From: Saprospiraceae bacterium
GTDB lineage: Bacteria; Bacteroidota; Bacteroidia; Chitinophagales; Saprospiraceae
Length of the DNA: 64,000 nucleotides
Direction: 5' to 3'
Assembly (NCBI GenBank): GCA_019694295.1
Contig: JAIBCG010000001.1
Coordinates: forward strand, 1 to 64,000
A model generated the notes under the pieces. The model saw nothing but the letters and a program-made list of their open reading frames with translations, did no database searches and was not told where the DNA came from. Shown piece by piece: positions 25,089 through 32,714 of this stretch (positions are counted from its first letter, which is position 1; the number at the start of each line of letters is the position of its first letter). Position numbers and translations under genes: made by a program.

Positions 25089-27200
25089 TTAGTTGAAGAA
25101 CTTGTAACGGTTGTCCTTGATTTTGTATGTTTTTCTTAGTGCTTCCATTACTTTAGGCGCCACAAGTGATGCATATTGGCTGCTGGTAGAATTTTTAATA
25201 AGAGCCATATTGGGTGGTACTGCACCAGGCGTTTTACTTATTGGGTTGATGACAAATACACCACTATTACCGATTATAGGGTCAGATGTGGTATTGACAC
25301 CAAGTTTGAAGGCTTTGGCGAGAACTTTTGGTTCATTACCAATACCTGCTACAAATGGTGCTGCAAAATTAACACCCGTAGCAGAATCAACTTTGGTAGT
25401 GAAGTTTGCGGCGATGGCATTCAAATCTTTGGTAGTAATTTTCGCTTTAATCATCTCACCTTTCTTGCGGTTTATCACTTGGGTCTTGATATCGTCTTTT
25501 ACAGCAGCTACATCAGGCATACCGGCTTTTTGAATTCCTGAAAGACCAGCTACTACATATTTGTCTATATAAAACTCTTGTGCATTTTTGAATGAATATA
25601 CATTCGGAGCGATATCGCCTATTTTAGCTTCACCGGTAAATGCCCATTTGATGATAGAATAAGAAGCCTCACCGGCACCCAAAACACCTAGACTGTAGTC
25701 GTTTGCTTTCAGCGGAATAGACTTGATTAGTTCTATCTCTTTCGAGCCTGCAGTTGACTTTTTCATATCATCAACAGATTTATTTTCTGCTAAGAATTTG
25801 TTTGCTTTGTCTTCTGCTGCGGCCTGAGTTTCTTCGCTTGGTACAAGTGCCTCTCTAAATAATGAGAACTTGACACCAGGCTTGTTATCTACGAATTTCT
25901 GCCCGGTTACTTCTACTAGATGAACACCGAACTGAGTTTTTACAGTATAGAGTTTGTTAGGTACAGCTTTATTAAAAATAAGATCGTTGAACTCCGGCAC
26001 CATTTGGCCTTGTGCCACGTAACCCAAGTCACCGCCTTTGTCTCTTGATGCATCTTGACCAAAACGCAAAGCCAAAGAATCAAAACTGTTTTTGCCTGTC
26101 TCAATTACTACTTTTAGAGAATCTATTGTTTTCTGAGCCTTGGCGATATCACCAGGGGTAGAAGCCTGTAATAGAATGTGTCTTGACTTTACAGAGTCAG
26201 GAAGAGATTTTTTATCAATTATTTTAAATGCATAGTAAGCATTGTTTTCAATATATGGTCCGAAGATAGTACCTACGGGAAGGCTAGCTGCAGTATCTTT
26301 CAGCATACCTTCGAGCTCGGCTTTCTTGACATATATCGAAGTCATCTGACCGTTGTTTTTAGGTACAAATACGCTGTCAGGTTCTGTAGAAGTTTTGTAA
26401 GCGTTGATGATTGCCTCTATTTTACCTCTTACATCTGCTGAGTCTTTTGCAGTTGGTTTAACATCGAATACCACAAATGATACTCTTCTGGTTTCCTGGT
26501 CTGACGTGTATGCACCTTTGTTTTCCTTAAGGTAAGCTGCATAATCACTGTCTTCAAGCTTTACTTGATCATCATTAATAGTTTCGAAAGGAACCTTTAC
26601 ATAAGTGAGGTCAACCATGTCGTCTCTTTCCTTTTGGAGTGCTTCGGCCATGAAGTTTGGTGTATAAATACCTTTGACAACAAGGTTTGAGAATTTTTCC
26701 TGAAGTTTTTCTTTGAATATTTCTCGTTCTACCTCTGCCCATGCTCTTCTTCCTTCTTCAGGTAGTGTATTGTTTTCGATAGCTTTCTTTACTTCATTCA
26801 GTTGGGTTCTGTCTATTCTGCCAGTCTGTTGGTCAGCGAACTGCTGTTGGATGACAGGACTTAAGTTGTTGCCGAATGCCAAGTCTTTCATTTCATCTGT
26901 GCTTACGCCAAGCCCTAATTTATCAGCTTCCTTGGTTACCAATACTTTGTCAACCAAATATTCCCATAAGAAAGATCTTCGTGCGTATGGTTCTGCGGTC
27001 GAATTTTTAAACAGAGCTTCTTCAACGTTTTGAAACTCCATATAATCTATGTTTTCGCCAGCTACGGTTCCAAGAGTACTGCCTGTGCCTGCTATGCTTC
27101 GGTTGCCTTGAATATCCATTAGAATAAAGCCAAAAACACCTAAAGCAATGAGTGCAATAATGAGGCTTGAGCGTTTCCTGATTTGAGTAATAAGTGCCAT
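25089..27200 (-). CDS. PpiD/SurA-type membrane-anchored peptidyl-prolyl isomerase
   Basis: This 703-residue protein has one N-terminal membrane helix (about residues 12-29, SLIIALIALGVFGFILMDI) after a basic cytoplasmic stub. A SurA_N/PpiD chaperone region follows (about 40-240). A parvulin domain lies at about 340-435, with VKSRHILL, FGQDASRDKGGDLGYVAQGQMVPEF-type sequence (GGDLG core) and FGVHLVEVTG. A long C-terminal helical domain is typical of PpiD. It would fold or escort outer-membrane and secreted proteins at the inner-membrane face of the periplasm. A strong promoter candidate and a terminator bracket it as a single-gene unit. Confidence 0.93.
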   Translation of the reverse strand: MALITQIRKRSSLIIALIALGVFGFILMDIQGNRSIAGTGSTLGTVAGENIDYMEFQNVEEALFKNSTAEPYARRSFLWEYLVDKVLVTKEADKLGLGVSTDEMKDLAFGNNLSPVIQQQFADQQTGRIDRTQLNEVKKAIENNTLPEEGRRAWAEVEREIFKEKLQEKFSNLVVKGIYTPNFMAEALQKERDDMVDLTYVKVPFETINDDQVKLEDSDYAAYLKENKGAYTSDQETRRVSFVVFDVKPTAKDSADVRGKIEAIINAYKTSTEPDSVFVPKNNGQMTSIYVKKAELEGMLKDTAASLPVGTIFGPYIENNAYYAFKIIDKKSLPDSVKSRHILLQASTPGDIAKAQKTIDSLKVVIETGKNSFDSLALRFGQDASRDKGGDLGYVAQGQMVPEFNDLIFNKAVPNKLYTVKTQFGVHLVEVTGQKFVDNKPGVKFSLFREALVPSEETQAAAEDKANKFLAENKSVDDMKKSTAGSKEIELIKSIPLKANDYSLGVLGAGEASYSIIKWAFTGEAKIGDIAPNVYSFKNAQEFYIDKYVVAGLSGIQKAGMPDVAAVKDDIKTQVINRKKGEMIKAKITTKDLNAIAANFTTKVDSATGVNFAAPFVAGIGNEPKVLAKAFKLGVNTTSDPIIGNSGVFVINPISKTPGAVPPNMALIKNSTSSQYASLVAPKVMEALRKTYKIKDNRYKFFN

Positions 27201-27307
27201 TTAGTTGCTAATTTACTGATTTCTGTTAATAGTATTGCAGTGTAATATTTTATATATAGATAAAAATAGTATAATTTTAATTATTGCACCTTGATTAAAA
27301 ATTTTTG

Positions 27308-27339
27308 CAAAAGTAAACTGTTTCGTACTTAAAATCAAA
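27308..27339 (-). promoter_or_regulatory. Putative Bacteroidota promoter (TTTG-N20-TACTTTTG) for the PpiD-like gene
   Basis: On the minus strand TTTG (27339-27336) is separated by 20 bases from TACTTTTG (27315-27308), a good match to the -33/-7 pair. Transcription would start near 27300, giving a leader of about 100 bases before the ATG at 27200. The leader is A+T-rich with no obvious structure. Confidence 0.5.
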
Positions 27340-27403
27340 AAAATCTTATGGTGTTACGGAAATGATCCTCCATTGGTTTCAATTCTGATCCATTTGTCTG
27401 TCA

Positions 27404-27979
27404 TTATTTCTTGATATAAGCAGCAAATGCTTCCAATTCGTTATAGAATTCTTCTCCATATTTTCTGATTATTCCTTGCTTAATAAATTTATGGAGCGGT
27501 ATCTGTTCTTTTTTTCCTTTAGCACAGGCGGCATTGCAAATATGCCAACGATGGTAGCTCAGTATTTCAAACCCGGTATGTGGATCGTGATCTATACGCA
27601 CCGGGTAAAGATGGCAGGAAACCGGTTTTAAAAAATCTGATTTATCGTCATAATATGCTTTTTCAATGGCACAATATGCTACACCATTTTCTCTTTTTAA
27701 AAACACACAATCGCCATTGGCTTTAAGGCTTGTACCCAACGTGTTGATGTCTTTATAATATGTTGAATACCCTTCTGTATCAATGATAGAATTACTCTCT
27801 TGGTCGAGGTATTGTTGGATGGAAGTAAGGTTGCTATCAATCTGGTCGATTTCATCGTTTTCTATCGGGGCACCATAATCGCCTTCCCAGCAACAGGCAC
27901 CTTTGCAGGCATTGAGGTCGCAAGCAAAATAAGACTGCAGGACATTATCGTTTACCAGTTTATCTTGTATTATCAGCAT
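27404..27979 (-). CDS. DUF3109 family cysteine-rich protein
   Basis: The ATG at 27979 (MLIIQDKLVND) gives a 191-residue protein; an upstream TTG at 28003 is less likely. Conserved cysteine groups are visible: CDLNACKGACCWEGDYGAP near the N-terminus, CVFLKRENGVAYCAIEKAYY, SCHLYPVRI and CNAACAKG. This pattern matches DUF3109, which is related to the YkgJ zinc/iron-binding CxxxCxxCC family. A metal-cluster-binding role is likely; the reaction is unknown. No signal peptide is present, so it is cytoplasmic. It is divergent from the next gene, with about 100 bases of shared A+T-rich upstream DNA. Confidence 0.88.
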   Translation of the reverse strand: MLIIQDKLVNDNVLQSYFACDLNACKGACCWEGDYGAPIENDEIDQIDSNLTSIQQYLDQESNSIIDTEGYSTYYKDINTLGTSLKANGDCVFLKRENGVAYCAIEKAYYDDKSDFLKPVSCHLYPVRIDHDPHTGFEILSYHRWHICNAACAKGKKEQIPLHKFIKQGIIRKYGEEFYNELEAFAAYIKK

Positions 27980-28078
27980 TGGTTTGGTTAAATTTGGATA
28001 CAAATGTGAAAAATATTTTTTTGAAAGACTAATTTTTCGTTTTTTTGTGTTCTTATATATTTTAAACCTATTAGAAAT

Positions 28079-28495
28079 ATGAAAAAATTATTTATACTGA
28101 TGTTTATCTGTTCATTTGCAAGTGGTCTGTTTGCCCAGTCAACCAACAGCACCAGAGAAGAAGCAAAAAGAACAACCGACATACTGAAAGCAAAATACAA
28201 TCTTGACGCAATGCAGGAAATGCAAATGCAGAAAATTCAGGAGCGCAGAGTCGAAAATGCGCGCGAATTCGAATATTTAAAGAATACAGATGAAAACCTG
28301 TATTATAAGAAAAAGAGGTCAAATATAGAAGGTACGAATGCTTCAATAAAAAGAATGCTGACTTCTGATCAAATAAAAATTTATCAGCAAGACCAACTCG
28401 AGTTAAGAAAAAAGCGTGCAGAAAAGTCAAAAGAACTAAAATCTAAAGGCATTTCCGGCTTTGAGCTAGAAAAAGCACTGATAGATATTGAATAG
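28079..28495 (+). CDS. Small exported helical protein of unknown function
   Basis: This 138-residue protein has a clear signal peptide (MKKLFILMFICSFASGLFAQ). The mature region is almost entirely charged helix: EEAKRTTDILKAKYNLDAMQ, RRVENAREFEYLKNTDENLY, then KRMLTSDQIKIYQQDQLELR. The LTSDQ segment recalls the LTxxQ motif of Spy/CpxP-like periplasmic proteins, but similarity is weak. The same composition is seen in the third gene of the ECF operon (8514-8981). It is followed by a terminator and so forms its own unit. Function is unknown; a periplasmic chaperone-like or metal-response role is one possibility. Confidence 0.8.
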   Translation: MKKLFILMFICSFASGLFAQSTNSTREEAKRTTDILKAKYNLDAMQEMQMQKIQERRVENAREFEYLKNTDENLYYKKKRSNIEGTNASIKRMLTSDQIKIYQQDQLELRKKRAEKSKELKSKGISGFELEKALIDIE

Positions 28496-28520
28496 TTGAA
28501 AAAAAAATATGAAATTTGCG

Positions 28521-28563
28521 CCCGGTTTGAGAAACATTGTTTTACAGACCGGGTTTATTATTT
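28521..28563 (+). terminator. Rho-independent terminator after the small exported protein gene
   Basis: A 9-base stem with one mismatch, CCCGGTTTG (28521-28529) and CAGACCGGG (28545-28553), is followed by TTTATTATTTATTA. It lies 23 bases after the upstream stop and ahead of the citrate synthase start. Confidence 0.7.
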
Positions 28564-28583
28564 ATTACTAAAGAGATAAAATC

Positions 28584-29912
28584 GTGATACAAGATCCACT
28601 AAAAATGAAGTTTTTTGAGAAAGCTCAAATTGCTTCAGAAAACCTTAAAAAATTAGCAAAAGATAATGGTGACCTTAAACTCGACGAAGTAACCGTCTCG
28701 CAAATGATAGGCGGAATGCGGGGCGTGAAGTCACTACTTTGGGAAACATCAGAACTCGATGCCGAACTCGGAATAAAATTCCGCGGATACGATATCTTCC
28801 AGCTACGTGAGCTGTTACCAAAATTCAACGGAGGCACAGAACCACTTCCTGAATCATTGTTCTGGCTTATGCTTGTAGATGAAATACCTACTCAAGCTGA
28901 AGCACTTTGGCTTACCGACCAGTGGGTGAGAAGAAGCCTGATTCCCGAACACGTTTTCAAGGCACTTGATGCATTGCCTACTTCAACACACCCGATGACT
29001 CAGTTCAGCATTGGTATTTCGGCTCTACAGACAGAAAGTATTTTTGCAAGAAGGCATGCAGAAGGTATGAATAAAAACGAATACTGGAATGCTACTTATG
29101 AAGATACCATGAACCTGTTAGCCAAATTGCCACGGCTGGCCGCTTATATCTACCGTAGATCATTTCACAATGGCAAACACATCAGCCCTGATATCACATT
29201 GGACTGGGCAGGTAACTTTGCACACATGTTGGGCATTTCAAATCCTGAGTTTAAGGAGTTGATGCGACTGTACCTAACCATACATGGTGACCACGAAGGC
29301 GGTAATGCCTCAGCACATACTACCCATCTTGTAGGTTCAACGCTTAGTGATTCTTACCTTTCACTGGCTGGTGGTATGAATGCACTTGCCGGCCCACTTC
29401 ACGGTTTGGCCAACCAGGAAGTAATTTCATGGATTATTAAAATGATGGATATACTTGGTACTGAGACACCTTCAGACAAGCAAGTAGAAGAATACATAAA
29501 GGCGACCTTGGCTGGCGGACGTGTAGTACCTGGTTATGGTCATGCCGTACTTCGAAAACCAGACCCAAGATTCTTGGTACAAAAACAGTTTGCAGAAGAA
29601 TACGGACTAAAGTCGAATCTGCTCAATGTGGTTTGGCAATTGTTCAGGTTAGCACCACCTATGCTTGAATCAACCGGTAAAGTTAAGAATCCTTGGCCTA
29701 ATGTCGATGCACATTCGGGTGCGTCTTTGGTTTATTATGGCTTGAAAGAGCACAACTTCTATACAGTACTGTTTGGAGTATCAAGATCTCTCGGTGTGTT
29801 GGCTTCATTATGTTGGAGCAGAGCATTAAGCCTGGGACTCGAACGGCCAAAATCAGTATCTACAAAGTGGTTACATACTTTTGTTGCTAATCAATTGGCT
29901 ACAAAATCGTAA
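28584..29912 (+). CDS. gltA: Citrate (Si)-synthase, eukaryotic type
   Basis: Citrate synthase condenses oxaloacetate and acetyl-CoA at the entry of the TCA cycle. The 442-residue sequence matches the eukaryotic/mitochondrial-like class found in Bacteroidota. It has GGMRGVKSLLWETSELD near the N-terminus, then HGDHEGGNASAHTTHLVGS with a catalytic His, AGPLHGLANQEV with another, VPGYGHAVLRKPDPRF, and the active-site Asp in NVDAHSGASLVYYG. I take the GTG at 28584, preceded by AAAGAG at suitable spacing; the ATG at 28605 (MKFFEKAQ) is a reasonable alternative. No operon partners are visible. Confidence 0.95.
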   Translation: MIQDPLKMKFFEKAQIASENLKKLAKDNGDLKLDEVTVSQMIGGMRGVKSLLWETSELDAELGIKFRGYDIFQLRELLPKFNGGTEPLPESLFWLMLVDEIPTQAEALWLTDQWVRRSLIPEHVFKALDALPTSTHPMTQFSIGISALQTESIFARRHAEGMNKNEYWNATYEDTMNLLAKLPRLAAYIYRRSFHNGKHISPDITLDWAGNFAHMLGISNPEFKELMRLYLTIHGDHEGGNASAHTTHLVGSTLSDSYLSLAGGMNALAGPLHGLANQEVISWIIKMMDILGTETPSDKQVEEYIKATLAGGRVVPGYGHAVLRKPDPRFLVQKQFAEEYGLKSNLLNVVWQLFRLAPPMLESTGKVKNPWPNVDAHSGASLVYYGLKEHNFYTVLFGVSRSLGVLASLCWSRALSLGLERPKSVSTKWLHTFVANQLATKS

Positions 29913-29965
29913 TAAAGGAGTCTAATGTTTTACAAATATTATTCAACATTATTCTGATATTTAGT

Positions 29966-29973
29966 TAGCTTTG
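29966..29973 (+). promoter_or_regulatory. Putative -7 box (TAGCTTTG) for gcvH
   Basis: TAGCTTTG is a full TAnnTTTG match in the 107-base gap between citrate synthase and gcvH, 46 bases before the gcvH ATG. Confidence 0.45.
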
Positions 29974-30019
29974 CTGAGTTAAAAAATTATTAATTATATC
30001 ATCAATTAAAACATAAGAT

Positions 30020-30409
30020 ATGACTTTTCCAGCCGAACTGAAATACACGCAAGAACACGAGTGGATACGTATTGAAGGCGATTTCGCTTTCATAGGTATT
30101 ACAGAATTTGCACAAAGTGAATTGGGCGATATCGTTTATGTCGAGGTTGAAACCGTAGGAGAGGTCGTCAACAGCGGAGATGTATTCGGAACAATAGAAG
30201 CTGTAAAAACAACATCAGATCTGTTCATGCCGATAACTGGAGAAGTCTTGGAGCTCAATGAAGCAATAAGTGAAGCAGGTGGTGATGATCCTGCTTTAAT
30301 CAATTCAGACCCTTATGGTGAAGGCTGGATTATCAAAGTAAAAATATCGGATAAGTCAGAGATTGACGGCTTACTTGATGCTGATGCTTATGCAGCATTG
30401 GTCAATTAA
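30020..30409 (+). CDS. gcvH: Glycine cleavage system H protein
   Basis: GcvH is the lipoyl-carrier subunit of the glycine cleavage system and shuttles the aminomethyl group between the P, T and L proteins. The 129-residue sequence is full length: YTQEHEWI at the N-terminus, the lipoyl domain with Lys63 in [15 protein letters not shown] as attachment site, then [14 protein letters not shown] near the end. The P, T and L genes are not in this window, so gcvH stands apart from them, a common arrangement in Bacteroidota. It has its own upstream -7 box. Confidence 0.97.
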   Translation: MTFPAELKYTQEHEWIRIEGDFAFIGITEFAQSELGDIVYVEVETVGEVVNSGDVFGTIEAVKTTSDLFMPITGEVLELNEAISEAGGDDPALINSDPYGEGWIIKVKISDKSEIDGLLDADAYAALVN

Positions 30410-30432
30410 TTACTTTGCAGCTTAAAAGTTTT

Positions 30433-30482
30433 CAAACAAATAAATTGATACTGTTTTGGTTACCAAATGGGTTATTTGTTTG
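30433..30482. repeat. 11-base perfect inverted repeat downstream of gcvH
   Basis: CAAACAAATAA (30433-30443) pairs with TTATTTGTTTG (30472-30482) across a 28-base spacer. The stem is A+T-rich and not followed by a T run on the plus strand, so it is a weak terminator candidate. It could instead be a binding site for the next gene, whose start is 58 bases away. Confidence 0.4.
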
Positions 30483-30539
30483 GTTCTGTGATAAGACATT
30501 GTTAAAATACAACTTTTAGCATGGTTGTTGCGTTGTACG

Positions 30540-32366
30540 ATGAATAAGTATGTCATTCTGAAAATGCGTTATTTCATCATATTTTTCTTTTTATTGGTTT
30601 CATTAGGGCTACAAGCTCAGGAAGTAAAACTCGCTCAGCAATATTACAGCACCGGTGAGTACGAAAAAGCTGCTACCCTTTACCAAAAATTGCTTTCGCA
30701 GAACGAAAACAATGAATATTATTTCAATAAGTACATCGAATGTCTGATGGCCTTACAGGATTTCGAGTCTGGTGAAAAAGCCATCCGCAAACAAATAAAA
30801 AAATTTCCTAAGGAAGTCTCATATTATGTGAGTCTTGGCAAATTGCTCGAAAGACAAAACAGAAAAGAAGAAGCTGAGGCACAATATACCAAAGCTGTTG
30901 AAGAGCTTCCTGCAGACCAAGGCAGCATCATCAAACTTGCCAATGCTTTTGTTACACTTGCCAACTACGATAAAGCCATAGAAACATACGAGAAAGGAAG
31001 TAAACTGCTCAACAACAAGAGCATCTTTTCCTATAGCCTTGCAGATTTGTATTTCCGCAAGGGTGATACAGCCAAAATGATTCAGTATTATCTGTATGCC
31101 TTGTCGCTTGACACCAATCTGAAGGTTTCGCTCCAAACATTTTTTCAGAATTCGTTTACCGACAAAGAATATGATGAGCTGCAGGCACAGTTGCTGGAAA
31201 AAATACAGGAAAATCCTGATAATCTTGACTATGTTGAAATGCTCGTATGGCAGTATATGCAGCGGAAGAACTACGCAAGTGCTCTGCGCTATACCAAATC
31301 CATTGACAAAAGGCTTCAGGGCAATGGATCGAAAATATACCAGCTGGGCAGTACTGCACTTTTGCAAAAAGATTACGACGCCGCTATTGATGCATTTACC
31401 TACATCATTACAGAGAAAGGTAAGATTAGCCCTTATTATATTGAAGCAAAGAAAGAACAACTTAAAGCAAGAAGGTTAAAAATAACGGATACATATAATT
31501 ACACCCAGGAAGATCTGAAACAGATAGAGGCAGACTATGAAAATTTTATTGAAACTTCGGGTAAAAATTTTCAGACAAGTCAGATTATGCTAGAATGGGC
31601 TACAATGGAAGGATTATATCTCAATAATCTGCCAAAGGCTATCAGCATATTGAATGAAATGATTAATCTGCAGGGCATCAACAGGAACATTCAGGCAGAA
31701 GCTAAGCTACAACTAGGCGATTTTTATCTCATGACAGGTGAAGTGTGGGAAGCAACCTTGCTCTATTCGCAGGTAGATAAAGATTTTGGTGAAGATGTAC
31801 TAGGGCACGAAGCCAGATTCCGGAATGCAAAATTATCATATTACAATGGTGATTTTGACTGGGCTCAGGCCCAATTCGATGTGTTGAAAGCATCGACTTC
31901 AAAACTCATTTCAAATGATGCAATAGACTTGTCGGTCTTTATCCTTGACAATGTTGGTCTTGACTCTATTACCAAACCGCTCGCCATGTATGCCCAAGCT
32001 GAGCTTCTCGTATTTCAGAATAAGATAGATGAGGCATTCAGCAAACTTGATTCTATTAGTACTAATTATCCAGAACATGGCTTGCTCGATGATATTGCCT
32101 ATTTGAAAGCAAAGATTTATACCAAGCGAAAAGATTATACCAAGGCTATAGAAATGTACAGTTATGTGGTAGAAAAATTCCCTGAAGACATAAGGGCAGA
32201 CAATGCACTGTTCGAAATGGCCGATCTGTATGAAAATGCACTCAATGATAAGGAAAAAGCCAAGGAATTGTACGAAAAACTCTTTATGAATTATTCGAAC
32301 AGCATACTCGCTACTGATGCTCGTAAGCGCTTCAGACAATTGAGGGGTGATAAAATATTTCAATAA
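30540..32366 (+). CDS. Exported tetratricopeptide-repeat protein
   Basis: This 608-residue protein (from the ATG at 30540; the ATG at 30564, MRYFIIFFFLL, is equally plausible) has a signal peptide ending near LGLQAQ. TPR units fill the remainder: YSTGEYEKAATLYQKLLSQN, YVSLGKLLERQNRKEEAEAQ, AYLKAKIYTKRKDYTKAIEM-like repeats and a last DLYENALNDKEKAKELYEKL unit. The C-terminal units resemble the YbgF/BamD outer-membrane TPR style. It is probably a periplasmic scaffold; partner unknown. It is followed after 28 bases by a DUF4286 gene on the same strand, so they may be co-transcribed. Confidence 0.88.
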   Translation: MNKYVILKMRYFIIFFFLLVSLGLQAQEVKLAQQYYSTGEYEKAATLYQKLLSQNENNEYYFNKYIECLMALQDFESGEKAIRKQIKKFPKEVSYYVSLGKLLERQNRKEEAEAQYTKAVEELPADQGSIIKLANAFVTLANYDKAIETYEKGSKLLNNKSIFSYSLADLYFRKGDTAKMIQYYLYALSLDTNLKVSLQTFFQNSFTDKEYDELQAQLLEKIQENPDNLDYVEMLVWQYMQRKNYASALRYTKSIDKRLQGNGSKIYQLGSTALLQKDYDAAIDAFTYIITEKGKISPYYIEAKKEQLKARRLKITDTYNYTQEDLKQIEADYENFIETSGKNFQTSQIMLEWATMEGLYLNNLPKAISILNEMINLQGINRNIQAEAKLQLGDFYLMTGEVWEATLLYSQVDKDFGEDVLGHEARFRNAKLSYYNGDFDWAQAQFDVLKASTSKLISNDAIDLSVFILDNVGLDSITKPLAMYAQAELLVFQNKIDEAFSKLDSISTNYPEHGLLDDIAYLKAKIYTKRKDYTKAIEMYSYVVEKFPEDIRADNALFEMADLYENALNDKEKAKELYEKLFMNYSNSILATDARKRFRQLRGDKIFQ

Positions 32367-32394
32367 ACCAATCAAAACTTAAGCTATTAAATAA

Positions 32395-32706
32395 ATGTAC
32401 ATCTATAACGTAACGTTAAAAGTGGACCCGTCGATAGAAGAAGACTGGCTTATCTGGATGAAAGACATCCACATACCGGAGGTGTTGAGTTGCGGGATAT
32501 TCAAGGACTATAAAATGCTGTTGCTTACCAATTCTCCTTTCTATGACGAATCACCTGGCAGTACTTTTATAGTGCAGTATTTTTTTGACAATATGGATGA
32601 GTATGAAAGATATCAGGCCGAATATGCTCCGACATACCAACGCGAACACATACAGCGCTATGGCGAGAAAGTTCTTGCATTCAGAACAGTGATGCGTTAT
32701 CTTTGA
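32395..32706 (+). CDS. DUF4286 family protein
   Basis: This is a 103-residue soluble protein with a ferredoxin-like strand-helix pattern. MYIYNVTLKVDPSIEEDWLI, then MKDIHIPEVLSCGIFKDYKM, FIVQYFFDNMDEYERYQAEY and a final EKVLAFRTVMRYL match the DUF4286 family, widespread in Bacteroidota. It probably has an ABM/EthD-like dimeric alpha/beta-barrel fold. No function is established. It follows the TPR gene by 28 bases and is convergent with the GT-C/TPR gene 8 bases away. Confidence 0.88.
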   Translation: MYIYNVTLKVDPSIEEDWLIWMKDIHIPEVLSCGIFKDYKMLLLTNSPFYDESPGSTFIVQYFFDNMDEYERYQAEYAPTYQREHIQRYGEKVLAFRTVMRYL

Positions 32707-32714
32707 TGTCAGGA

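Noticed and set aside
30819-31460. Minus-strand frame of 213 codons inside the TPR gene
   Set aside because: The plus frame has a signal peptide and repeated TPR units; the reverse frame has no domain and mirrors the codon pattern.
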